Shown here in pieces: positions 1 through 6,123 of a stretch of 15,880 nucleotides of DNA. The translations under genes and the position numbers were made by a program. Positions within the stretch are counted from its first letter, which is position 1. Each line of letters opens with the position of its first letter. The notes beneath the pieces are model-generated. The model ran no database searches, was not told the origin of the DNA, and saw only the letters and a list, made by a program, of their open reading frames with translations. The stretch covers positions 1 through 15,880 of the forward strand of contig URIE01000036.1 in NCBI GenBank assembly GCA_900547805.1. Reading direction: 5' to 3'. Source of the DNA: an uncultured Collinsella sp. Lineage in GTDB: Bacteria > Actinomycetota > Coriobacteriia > Coriobacteriales > Coriobacteriaceae.

Positions 1-167
1 TCCTGCTCGCACGGAGAGCACATTAAGTGCTCTCCGGCTCGTGCGGAACTCGCGACCGACGTTGTCCTTGGCGCCTGTCCGGGGCCTTGGGTAACGTTGC
101 TTGCGAACGTCGCTTCGCTCGTTCGCTTTTGGGTCTGGAGAGCCGGGTGGGCTGATAGGTAGATGCA
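1..167. other. Gene-free left edge
   Basis: I see no supportable gene here. Plus-strand frame 1 stays open from base 1 to a TAG at 157-159, but it has no start in the window, its translation resembles no family I know, and it runs straight through the hairpin at 12-36. It is best treated as the 3' flank of something left of the window. The stretch at about 103-127 is rich in alternating CGAACG and CGTTCGC words that can fold on themselves. Confidence 0.5.
12..36. terminator. Perfect 10-bp hairpin, possible terminator of a gene outside the window
   Basis: CGGAGAGCAC (12-21) pairs perfectly with GTGCTCTCCG (27-36) around the 5-nt loop ATTAA. No T-run follows on either strand, so intrinsic termination is only inferred. 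The stem could also be a processing or operator site. Confidence 0.35.
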
Positions 168-207
168 GCAAGGGGCTCCCCCGTTATAGAGCGGGGGAGC
201 CCCTTGC
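168..207 (-). terminator. 16-bp perfect hairpin downstream of manA
   Basis: GCAAGGGGCTCCCCCG (168-183) pairs without mismatch with 192-207 around an 8-nt loop. It begins 24 bp beyond the manA stop codon, where an operon terminator would be expected. The T-tract is poor on both strands, so it may be a weak terminator or an mRNA 3'-end stabiliser. Confidence 0.6.
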
Positions 208-230
208 TACGTTTGGGTTGTAGTTGTGAC

Positions 231-1163
231 CTAGAGGTGGCTGATGATCAGCCCCATCTGGCCCTCAAGTTCAATTTTGTCCACGGTGCTGGGGGCCAGC
301 AGGTGGCTGCCCTTGTGGACGGGGTCGCCGCAGATGGTGCCTTCGCCGTTGATGACCGATAGGCACATGAAAGGCCAGCGCTGGTCCAAGGTCTTGCTGT
401 CGTTCACACGCACGCGGTCTACGGTGTAGATCTTGTTGCTCTCCAGCTCGGTCACGCCGTCGACCTCAGGAGCGGTCACGGTGCCGTCGGTCGGGGCCTG
501 CGCGTTAAAGTCGATGCAGTCCAGGCTCTGCTCAATATGTAGCGGGCGCAGCTTGCCGTCGGTGCCGGGGCGGTCGTAGTCGTACAGGCGATACGTCACG
601 TCGCTCGACTGCTGCGTCTCCAGAATGAGCGTGCCGGTCTTAATGGCGTGCACGGTGCCGGAGTCAATCTGGAAAAAGTCGCCCTTGTGGATCGGCAGCA
701 CGTTGAGCATCTCGTCCCAGCGGCCCTCTTCGATCATCTGCGCGGCCTCGGCGCGGTCCTTGGCGCGCTGCCCAACGATGATCGTGGCGCCGGGCTCGCA
801 GTCCAGCACGTACCAGCACTCGGTCTTGCCCAGGCTGCCGTTCTCGTGCTCGGCGGCGTACTCGTCGTTGGGGTGAATCTGGATCGAAAGGTCGTCTTTG
901 GCGTCCAGGATCTTAATAAGCAGCGGAAACTCTTTGCCTTCGCAGTTGCCAAAGAGCTCGCGATGCTCGGCCCACAGCCACGACAGCGTGTGGCCGGCGT
1001 ACGGGCCCTCTGCAATCTGGCAGTCGCCGTTGGGATGGGCCGAGATGGCCCAGCACTCACCGATGGGGCCCTCGGGAATGTCGTAACCAAATACCGTCTC
1101 CAGCTGACGGCCGCCCCAGATCTTCTCGTGGAAGATGGGCTTGAGCTTAATTAAATCGGACAT
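231..1163 (-). CDS. manA: Mannose-6-phosphate isomerase, class I
   Basis: It interconverts mannose 6-phosphate and fructose 6-phosphate in the cytoplasm, using one Zn2+. The 310-residue protein has the length of the short Bacillus-type class I enzymes. Visible signatures are KPIFHEKIWGG near the N-terminus, the metal-binding QIHPNDEYA (Q95, H97), GKTECWYVL (E115), GTVHAIKTG (H172), and the catalytic-region run ILETQQSSDVTYRLYDYDR. I chose the ATG at 1163 because it begins the family-like MSDLIKLKPIF and has a GGGGG Shine-Dalgarno about 6 nt upstream. A frame-open extension to 1205 has no family sequence. It lies 61 bp behind the GntR gene on the same strand, so the two are probably co-transcribed, and the hairpin at 168-207 would end the transcript. 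Confidence 0.95.
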   Translation of the reverse strand: MSDLIKLKPIFHEKIWGGRQLETVFGYDIPEGPIGECWAISAHPNGDCQIAEGPYAGHTLSWLWAEHRELFGNCEGKEFPLLIKILDAKDDLSIQIHPNDEYAAEHENGSLGKTECWYVLDCEPGATIIVGQRAKDRAEAAQMIEEGRWDEMLNVLPIHKGDFFQIDSGTVHAIKTGTLILETQQSSDVTYRLYDYDRPGTDGKLRPLHIEQSLDCIDFNAQAPTDGTVTAPEVDGVTELESNKIYTVDRVRVNDSKTLDQRWPFMCLSVINGEGTICGDPVHKGSHLLAPSTVDKIELEGQMGLIISHL

Positions 1164-1224
1164 GTAAATACCCCCATCATGTTGTGCGGACGCCGTGCAA
1201 AGCATCTCAAAAAGCGCCCGTCTA

Positions 1225-1944
1225 CTATGCCAATGTTACATTGTGCAGCTCAAAACGGTCGCCCACGTTGCGCGAGATTGAGTATTCAAACGCGGTGCCG
1301 CTGTCCAAAAAACCAATCTGGTTGAGCTCGAGCAGGGGAGAGCCGGGCGTGGTGTCCAGGCGCTCTGCCTCTTCCTCGGTTGCCGCAACGGCGTGGATGG
1401 TGCGGTGGAAGCTCGAGATCTTAAGGCCACACCGCTCGCGGATAAAGCTGTAGACCGATTCGTACAGATCCTTTTTCTTAAGGCCTGGGATGAGTTCGAG
1501 CGGCATATACGTGTACTCGATAACGATAGGCTCCTCATCGACCTGGCGCACGCGCACGATGTGGTACGCAAAGTCGTCCTCGGCAATTCCCAGCTGGGCG
1601 GCAACGTCTGCCGGCGGATTGACGATCGAGAAGTCGTAGACCACCGAGGTCACCTTTTCGCCGCGGTGCTCGTACGAAAAGCCCTGGGCGCGGTCGTTCT
1701 TCCCCTGGAAAAACGCCTGGCCAGGAAGCCCCGCGGTGTCCTTAACGTAGGTGCCCGATCCGCGGCGGCTGGTAATAAGGCCTTCTTCGGTAATCTGCTC
1801 TATCGCGCGCTTTACGGTGATCTTGGAAACGCCGTACAGCTCACAAAACTTGACGACGGTGGGCAGCTTATCGCCTGGTTTAAGGACGCCGTCCTCGATG
1901 CTGCGGCGGATATCGGCCGCTATCGCTTCATATTTGGAAATCAT
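1225..1944 (-). CDS. GntR family transcriptional regulator with UTRA domain (HutC subfamily)
   Basis: This is a DNA-binding repressor or activator. An N-terminal winged helix (about residues 3-68; helices around LPTVVKFCELYGVSKITVKRA in two parts, wing ending RRGSGTYV) is followed by a UTRA effector-binding domain (about 85-236). UTRA domains of this subfamily usually sense sugars, sugar phosphates or other small metabolites. The 239-residue length is typical. The ATG at 1944 is preceded by a very strong AAAGGGGG site. It sits upstream of manA and divergent from a ROK sugar kinase, so I infer that it controls one or both and responds to a sugar phosphate; the ligand cannot be read from the sequence. 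The leader can fold over its own ribosome-binding site (1953-1977). Confidence 0.93.
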   Translation of the reverse strand: MISKYEAIAADIRRSIEDGVLKPGDKLPTVVKFCELYGVSKITVKRAIEQITEEGLITSRRGSGTYVKDTAGLPGQAFFQGKNDRAQGFSYEHRGEKVTSVVYDFSIVNPPADVAAQLGIAEDDFAYHIVRVRQVDEEPIVIEYTYMPLELIPGLKKKDLYESVYSFIRERCGLKISSFHRTIHAVAATEEEAERLDTTPGSPLLELNQIGFLDSGTAFEYSISRNVGDRFELHNVTLA

Positions 1945-1952
1945 GCAACCCC

Positions 1953-1977
1953 CTTTCTGGCATGGATAGTCAGAAAG
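1953..1977 (-). promoter_or_regulatory. Hairpin overlapping the GntR gene's ribosome-binding site
   Basis: On the minus strand CTTTCTG (1977-1971) pairs perfectly with CAGAAAG (1959-1953) around an 11-nt loop. The 3' arm includes the AAAG of the AAAGGGGG Shine-Dalgarno. The GGGG stays unpaired, so any sequestration would be partial. Confidence 0.35.
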
Positions 1978-1996
1978 TAAATCTAGCTAGCACGTA

Positions 1997-2011
1997 AGTA
2001 TCTATAGTACT
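1997..2011. promoter_or_regulatory. Candidate GntR/UTRA operator
   Basis: AGTA and TACT form the ends of a 15-bp AT-rich inverted repeat with TCTATAG between them. It lies between the divergent GntR and ROK genes. Short inverted repeats with an AT-rich centre are usual for HutC-subfamily operators. The arms are only 4 bp, so this is a positional guess. Confidence 0.3.
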
Positions 2012-2036
2012 CATTTCAATCTAAAACGAGACGGTT

Positions 2037-2073
2037 AAACCTGCCAACAAACCTGCACCTTTTTGGCAGGTTT
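2037..2073 (+). repeat. Triple AAACCTGC motif forming alternative hairpins
   Basis: AAACCTGC occurs directly at 2037-2044 and 2049-2056, and inverted as GCAGGTTT at 2066-2073. The outer copy forms an 11-bp perfect stem (2037-2047 with 2063-2073, 15-nt loop). The inner copy can form an 8-bp stem with the same 3' arm. The plus strand ends in TTTT, so the outer hairpin resembles a weak terminator facing the ROK gene. A cluster of regulator half-sites is the alternative reading. Confidence 0.5.
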
Positions 2074-2088
2074 TGGGCTGGGGAGCGG

Positions 2089-2094
2089 TACCAT
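2089..2094 (+). promoter_or_regulatory. Possible -10 box (TACCAT) for the ROK kinase
   Basis: TACCAT lies 35 bp before the chosen start. TTGGCA at 2063-2068 resembles a -35, but the spacing is 20 bp, which is long. The same TACCAT word appears before ppaC at 3214-3219. Confidence 0.3.
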
Positions 2095-2128
2095 ACAGGC
2101 AATGTTTAAACGAGAAAGGTGGGCCCCT

Positions 2129-3082
2129 ATGGAACCCAAGCAGTACTACATCGGCATCGACGTTGGCGGCACTTCGGTTAAGGAGGGCCTGTTCGACGAG
2201 GACGGAAACCTGCTGGCCAAGGCCAGCGTGCCCACGCCTCCCATCGTTGACGCTGCGGGCTTTGCCGCGGTGACCGAGGCTATCGACCAGGTGGTCGCCA
2301 AGGCGCAGATTCCGCGTGCCTTTGTGGCAGGCATTGGCCTGGCCGTTCCGTGCCCCATCCCGGCATCGGGCGATGCCAAGGTCAAGGCCAACATTGCCAT
2401 TAACCTGCCCGAGCTGAGGATCGCCATTCAAAAGCACTGCCCCGACGCGGTCGTTAAGTACGAGAACGATGCTAACGCCGCTGCCATGGGCGAGGCCTGG
2501 CTCGGTTCTGCCAAGGACGTACAGAACGTGGTGATGGTCACCATTGGTACCGGCGTGGGCGGCGGCGTTATCGTTAACGGCGACGTGGTATCGGGCGTTG
2601 TGGGTGCTGGCGGCGAGATTGGCCACATGTGCCTGAACCCCGAAGAGGAGCGCACCTGCGGCTGTGGCGGTCATGGCCATCTGGAGCAGTATTCCAGCGC
2701 CACCGGCGTGGTGAGCAACTACCTTGCTGAGTGCAAGAAAGCGGGCGTCGAGCCCATCGAGCTCACCGGCCCCTCCGATTCCAAGGACGTGTTCCAGGCC
2801 TGCCGCGAGGGTGACAAGCTCGCGTTGGCAGCTGCCGATACCATGGCCGACTACCTCGGCCGCGCCCTGGCGCTTATTGCCAACGTGGTCGACCCCGAGA
2901 TGTTCCTGATCGGCGGCGGTGCGTCCGCCTCGGCCGATGTCTACCTCGACGCAGTTCGCGAGCACTTCCAGCGCTACGCGCTTTCCGCCTCACGCGAGAC
3001 GCCCATCAAGGTCGCTTCGCTCGGCAACGACGCCGGCATCATCGGCGCCGCCTACGTAGCCCTGCGCGCCGCCGGTAAATAA
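2129..3082 (+). CDS. ROK family sugar kinase (glucokinase-like)
   Basis: It is probably a cytoplasmic ATP-dependent hexokinase that phosphorylates glucose or a related sugar. The phosphate-binding motif IDVGGTSVKEG (D11, G13, G14, T15) opens the protein. ENDANAAAMGEA carries the likely catalytic Asp (D114). VTIGTGVGGGVIVNG and GAGGEIGHM form the ROK signature. The zinc site reads H166, C177, C179 and then H184 where the usual CxCGxxGC motif has a third Cys. The 317-residue length fits the family. I chose the ATG at 2129 because AAAGGTGGG precedes it and the ROK fold begins at once; an upstream in-frame extension lacks family sequence. Its divergence from the GntR-manA pair suggests a shared role in hexose phosphorylation. 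Substrate is not provable from sequence; N-acetylmannosamine, fructose or mannose are alternatives. Confidence 0.9.
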   Translation: MEPKQYYIGIDVGGTSVKEGLFDEDGNLLAKASVPTPPIVDAAGFAAVTEAIDQVVAKAQIPRAFVAGIGLAVPCPIPASGDAKVKANIAINLPELRIAIQKHCPDAVVKYENDANAAAMGEAWLGSAKDVQNVVMVTIGTGVGGGVIVNGDVVSGVVGAGGEIGHMCLNPEEERTCGCGGHGHLEQYSSATGVVSNYLAECKKAGVEPIELTGPSDSKDVFQACREGDKLALAAADTMADYLGRALALIANVVDPEMFLIGGGASASADVYLDAVREHFQRYALSASRETPIKVASLGNDAGIIGAAYVALRAAGK

Positions 3083-3099
3083 GTTCGCTCGTTGGCGCA

Positions 3100-3147
3100 A
3101 AGGGGTCAGGTTACTTTGCACCAACACGGTGCAAAAGGGACAGTCTT
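3100..3147. repeat. REP-like intergenic hairpin element
   Basis: TTTGCACC (3115-3122) and GGTGCAAA (3128-3135) form a perfect 8-bp stem with loop AACAC. They are flanked by AAAGGGGTCAGG on the left and AGGGACAGTC on the right. The flanking GGGAC-type words resemble those of the inverted repeat at 14642-14706 (AGGGACTGT). It lies 3' of the ROK gene and lacks a T-run, so it is not a clear terminator. Confidence 0.45.
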
Positions 3148-3170
3148 GGCCCCCATGCCTGCCCCAAAAT

Positions 3171-3219
3171 ATGCCGTGGCCCTTCCGTCTGCGAAGGCTC
3201 GGCATCGGCGTGCTACCAT
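3171..3219 (+). promoter_or_regulatory. Two-tier stem and extended -10 promoter of ppaC
   Basis: TGCTACCAT (3211-3219) matches the extended -10 pattern TGnTAnnnT and lies 38 bp before the ppaC start. Just upstream a compound stem can form: ATGCCG (3171-3176) with CGGCAT (3200-3205), enclosing CCTTC (3181-3185) with GAAGG (3193-3197). No clear -35 is present. The stem could be an operator or the end of the preceding transcript. Confidence 0.4.
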
Positions 3220-3257
3220 AGCTACGTCCAAGTACACATATCAAGTGGAGGATATCC

Positions 3258-4181
3258 ATGGCAAACGTTCTTGTCTTTGGTCACCAGAACCCCGATAACG
3301 ACGCCATCATGAGCGCCGTCGTCCTGTCCCAGCTGCTCAACCAGGTTGAGTATGCCGGCAACACCTACGAGGCTTGCGCTCTGGGCCAGCTTCCGGCAGA
3401 GTCCGCCAAGCTGCTCGCCGACGCCGGCATTGCCGAGCCTCGCGTGATCGAGTCCGTCGAGGCCGGTCAGCTCGTCGTCCTCACCGACCACAACGAGTCT
3501 GCCCAGTCTGTCGCCGGCCTTAAGGACGCCACGGTCTTTGGCGTCGTCGACCATCACCGCATTGGCGACTTCGAGACCGCCGGCCCGCTGCACTACATCT
3601 GCCTGCCCTGGGGCTCCAGCTGCACCATCGTCACCAAGCTCGCCGGCGTGCTCGGCGTTGAACTTTCCGACGTCCAGGCCAAGCTGCTGCTCTCGGCCAT
3701 GATGACCGACACGCTCATGCTCAAGAGCCCCACCACCACCGATGTCGACCGCGCCGTCGCCGCCAAGCTCGGCGAGCAGGTGGGCGTCGACCCGGTCAAG
3801 TTTGGCATGGAGGTCTTCCTCACCCGTCCGTCCGGCTCCTTCACCGCAGCCGAGATGGTCGGCAACGACATCAAGATGTTCGAGCCCGCCGGCAAGAAGC
3901 TGCTCATCGGCCAGTACGAGACCGTCGACAAGACCCGCGCGCTCGGCATGATCGACGAGATTCGCGAGGCCATGCGCGCCTACGCCGCCGAGAAGGGTGC
4001 TGACGGCATTGTCCTGTGCATCACCGACATCATGGAGGAGGGCTCGCAGGTTCTGCTCGAGGGCGAGACCGAGGCTGCTCAGAAGGGCCTGGGCATTGCC
4101 GACGAGCACGACGGCGTCTGGATGCCGGGCGTCCTCTCCCGTAAGAAGCAGGTCGCTGCCCCCATCATGGCTGCCTGCTAG
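3258..4181 (+). CDS. ppaC: Manganese-dependent inorganic pyrophosphatase (family II, DHH)
   Basis: It hydrolyses pyrophosphate to two phosphates in the cytoplasm and so drives biosynthetic reactions forward. All family II landmarks are present in a 307-residue protein: GHQNPDNDAI (H9, D13, D15), TDHNE (D77, H78), VVDHHRIGDF (D98, H99, H100), MMTDTLMLKSPTTTD (D151), and the C-terminal DHHA2-domain motif SRKKQ (R295, K296), which grips the substrate phosphate. Nothing is missing, so it should be active. GGAGG at 3247-3251 sits 6 nt before the ATG. It appears to be a single-gene unit with its own extended -10 upstream and a strong terminator at 4201-4241. Confidence 0.97.
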   Translation: MANVLVFGHQNPDNDAIMSAVVLSQLLNQVEYAGNTYEACALGQLPAESAKLLADAGIAEPRVIESVEAGQLVVLTDHNESAQSVAGLKDATVFGVVDHHRIGDFETAGPLHYICLPWGSSCTIVTKLAGVLGVELSDVQAKLLLSAMMTDTLMLKSPTTTDVDRAVAAKLGEQVGVDPVKFGMEVFLTRPSGSFTAAEMVGNDIKMFEPAGKKLLIGQYETVDKTRALGMIDEIREAMRAYAAEKGADGIVLCITDIMEEGSQVLLEGETEAAQKGLGIADEHDGVWMPGVLSRKKQVAAPIMAAC

Positions 4182-4200
4182 GTTTAGTTGACCAAACGCC

Positions 4201-4241
4201 ACGACCGGATCGCGGACGCCCCGCGCTCCGGTCGTTTTTTT
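4201..4241 (+). terminator. Intrinsic terminator of ppaC
   Basis: ACGACCGGA (4201-4209) pairs with TCCGGTCGT (4227-4235). Inside it CGCGG (4211-4215) pairs with CCGCG (4221-4225), which extends the stem past a single mismatch. Seven T residues follow (4235-4241). This is a textbook Rho-independent terminator. Confidence 0.92.
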
Positions 4242-4284
4242 GTGCACGGCGCCGCATCGTCTCTTGGACAGGCGTGCCCGTGCC

Positions 4285-4305
4285 GTTGAGCAAATAATGT
4301 TCAAC
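4285..4305. promoter_or_regulatory. Inverted repeat in the nhaA leader/promoter region
   Basis: GTTGAGCA (4285-4292) and TGTTCAAC (4298-4305) pair over 8 positions, one a G-T wobble, around AATAA. It is a candidate operator, or the first stem of a structured nhaA leader if transcription starts upstream of it. Confidence 0.3.
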
Positions 4306-4380
4306 CTGTGGTTCCGCTTTTCGGCCGCGCCTGCGCGCTTGTCGTGCAGGGTAGGCTAGATGCAAGCGTAATACGTTAGA

Positions 4381-4435
4381 GCGCGGCGCCGCCACTTGGG
4401 CGGGCCGTGCTTTTTTAAGACGGGAGCTTTCCCGT
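4381..4435 (+). terminator. Intrinsic terminator and second hairpin in the nhaA leader (candidate attenuator)
   Basis: GCGCGGC (4381-4387), a bulged G, and CCGCC (4389-4393) pair with GGCGG (4399-4403) and GCCGTGC (4404-4410) around ACTTG, with one G-T wobble. Six T residues (4411-4416) follow at once. A second hairpin, ACGGGA/TCCCGT (4420-4435), abuts the GAAAGGAG ribosome-binding site. GCCGCGC at 4324-4330 is the exact complement of the terminator's 5' arm and could act as an antiterminator. The preceding gene already has its own terminator 140 bp upstream, so this one probably acts on the nhaA transcript. No known riboswitch consensus was recognised. Confidence 0.6.
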
Positions 4436-4449
4436 GAAAGGAGCCGCCC

Positions 4450-5808
4450 ATGGCAGCAACTGAGCAGCTGTTCAACGTTCGTGAGCGCAAGCGCTTTGAG
4501 CGTCACGATATCTGGGAGCGCATCGCCGAGAACGGCACGATTTCCGCCGCCGTCATGGTCCTCGCCGCCATCGCCGCCGTCATTTGCGCCAATACCGATG
4601 CCTACGAGGCCATCCATCACTTTTTGGAGACCCCGCTGTATGTGGGCCTGGGCAACCTTACGGCCGGTCTCACCGTTGAGCTTTTCGTCAACGACTTCCT
4701 CATGGCGATTTTCTTTTTGTTGGTGGGCATTGAGCTTAAGTACGAGATGACGGTCGGCGAGCTCAAAAATCCGCGTCAGGCCATGCTTCCCATGCTGGCG
4801 GCCGTGGGCGGCGTCGTCGTTCCCGCCTGCATCTACCTGATCTTTAACCATGCCGGCGCGCACAACGGCTGGGCCATTCCCATGGCAACCGATATTGCCT
4901 TTGCGCTGGGCGTGCTGTCGCTTTTGGGCAATCGCGTGCCCAACGGCGTGCGCGTGTTCTTCTCGACGCTCGCCATCGCCGACGACCTCATCTCTATTGC
5001 CGCCATCGCCATCTTCTACGGTCAGAGCCCCAATCCGTTTTGGTTGGGCGCCGCCGCGCTTGTGACCTGTGCGCTCGTGTGGCTCAACAAGACGCAGCAT
5101 TACCGCCTTGCCCCGTATTCGGTACTGGGGCTGCTGTTGTGGTTCTGCATGTTCAAGAGCGGCGTGCACGCTACGCTCGCCGGCGTCATCTTGGCCTTTA
5201 CCATCCCGGCCAAGTGCGGCGTCAAGCTCGATAGCCTCACCGATTGGCTGGGCGAGTGCCTGCCGCTGCTCGATGACCGCTACGACGACGAGGCACACAT
5301 CCTGGGCCAGCATGACTTTACCGTCTCGACCACCAAGGTCGAGCGCGTCATGCACCGCGTGACCCCGCCGCTCATCCGCATGGAGCGTCTGATCTCCACG
5401 CCGGTCAACTTTGTGATCCTGCCGATCTTTGCGTTCGTGAACGCACAGGTTCGCCTGGTGGGCGTGGACATGAGCACGCTGCTCACCGACCCGGTGACGC
5501 TCGGCGTGTACTTTGGCATGCTGCTTGGCAAGCCGATCGGTATCTTTGGTATGACGTTTGCCCTGGTTAAGCTTAGGGCCTGTGAGCTGCCGCGCAATGT
5601 CAACTGGCACATGATTGCCGGTGTGGGCATTCTGGGCGGCATCGGCTTTACCATGTCGATTCTCATCAGCGGCCTTGCCTTCCCGACGGCCCAGTTTGAG
5701 GTTCTGGCTGCCAAGGCCGCCATCCTTGCCGGTTCGGTCACCGCCGCCGTGCTCGGCATGATCTACATGAGCGTGGTTTGCAAACACCCCGCGCCCAAGG
5801 ACGAATAA
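4450..5808 (+). CDS. nhaA: Na+/H+ antiporter NhaA
   Basis: This inner-membrane antiporter exports Na+ (or Li+) in exchange for protons and maintains pH and sodium homeostasis. The 452-residue protein has about 12 hydrophobic segments. Diagnostic motifs are LLVGIELKYEM, ATDIAFALGVLSLLG (D148, equivalent to E. coli D133), LAIADDLISI (D178-D179, the ion-binding pair equivalent to D163-D164), and LLGKPIGIFG, which contains the conserved Lys of the TM X region. The first 30 residues and the charged region around residues 270-310 make it longer than the 388-residue E. coli protein, as is common in Gram-positive members. GAAAGGAG at 4436-4443 sets the ATG. It has no operon partner. The terminator hairpin in its leader suggests conditional read-through. 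Confidence 0.96.
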   Translation: MAATEQLFNVRERKRFERHDIWERIAENGTISAAVMVLAAIAAVICANTDAYEAIHHFLETPLYVGLGNLTAGLTVELFVNDFLMAIFFLLVGIELKYEMTVGELKNPRQAMLPMLAAVGGVVVPACIYLIFNHAGAHNGWAIPMATDIAFALGVLSLLGNRVPNGVRVFFSTLAIADDLISIAAIAIFYGQSPNPFWLGAAALVTCALVWLNKTQHYRLAPYSVLGLLLWFCMFKSGVHATLAGVILAFTIPAKCGVKLDSLTDWLGECLPLLDDRYDDEAHILGQHDFTVSTTKVERVMHRVTPPLIRMERLISTPVNFVILPIFAFVNAQVRLVGVDMSTLLTDPVTLGVYFGMLLGKPIGIFGMTFALVKLRACELPRNVNWHMIAGVGILGGIGFTMSILISGLAFPTAQFEVLAAKAAILAGSVTAAVLGMIYMSVVCKHPAPKDE

Positions 5809-5858
5809 GAGCGTAAAAACCGGGGCCGGACGCGCCCCCGGATACCCTCGTGTGCAAA

Positions 5859-5900
5859 AAACGCCGTTTGTGAGTACTGTCACAAACGGCGTTTCATTTT
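5859..5900. terminator. Terminator of nhaA, possibly bidirectional
   Basis: A 15-bp perfect stem is formed by 5859-5873 and 5880-5894 around GTACTG. A run of A residues (5856-5861) precedes it and GTTTCATTTT follows, so it can work on either strand. The apex contains TGAGTACTGTCAC, a motif found inverted at 6046-6058. Confidence 0.8.
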
Positions 5901-6089
5901 ACGCACTAAAAATAATGGACAACAACATGCTGCTTGTACGTTAACGAGTAGCCGGTAGATTAGAAAATGACAATAAGGTCCTTAAAAAGAGGGCGAACGA
6001 GGCCAAAAAGGGCTGTTTTTGCCAAAAATCGCTGCCACTAAAAAAGTAACAGTACTCATATTTGCGCTTTTTTGAACACAGGACCTAAA
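5895..6089. other. AT-rich gene-free island
   Basis: About 195 bp between the nhaA terminator and the repeat at 6090 are visibly richer in A+T than any coding part of the window, with many A5-A6 runs on the plus strand. No open frame with a plausible ribosome-binding site was found on either strand. GCCAAAAA is directly repeated near 6002 and 6021. A GTAACAGTACTCA word (6046-6058) is the inverted near-copy of TGAGTACTGTCAC at 5871-5883. Possible readings are an untranslated minus-strand 3' region, a small RNA, or a decayed mobile fragment. Confidence 0.5.
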
Positions 6090-6118
6090 ACTAGTCGTTT
6101 AAGAATGTCCCCAATGAC
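6090..6118. repeat. Dispersed palindromic element, copy 1 (one half conserved)
   Basis: ACTAGTCGTTTAAGA (6090-6104) followed by GTCCCCAATGAC (6107-6118). The first 15 bases recur identically at 13560-13574, and the second word recurs inverted at 13537-13548. ACTAGT is the centre of the inferred palindrome. The left half here has no recognisable match. It starts 5 bp beyond the stop of the minus-strand gene at 6124. Confidence 0.65.
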
Positions 6119-6123
6119 AAGGG

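Noticed and set aside
1..159. Plus-strand frame open from the window edge to a TAG at 157-159
   Set aside because: No start in the window, no family resemblance, and it reads through a perfect hairpin at 12-36. A gene tail cannot be excluded but is not supported.
3222..4304. 360-codon minus-strand frame opposite ppaC
   Set aside because: Antisense to an intact family II pyrophosphatase and runs through its terminator.
5820..5841. CCGGGG/CCCCGG hairpin just after nhaA
   Set aside because: Six pairs in GC-rich sequence with no T-run, and the much stronger terminator at 5859-5900 follows.
4165..5883. 572-codon open frame on the minus strand opposite nhaA
   Set aside because: Antisense to a clear NhaA. 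It is rich in His, Asp and Gly as expected from reading GC-rich codons backwards, has no family motifs and includes both terminators.
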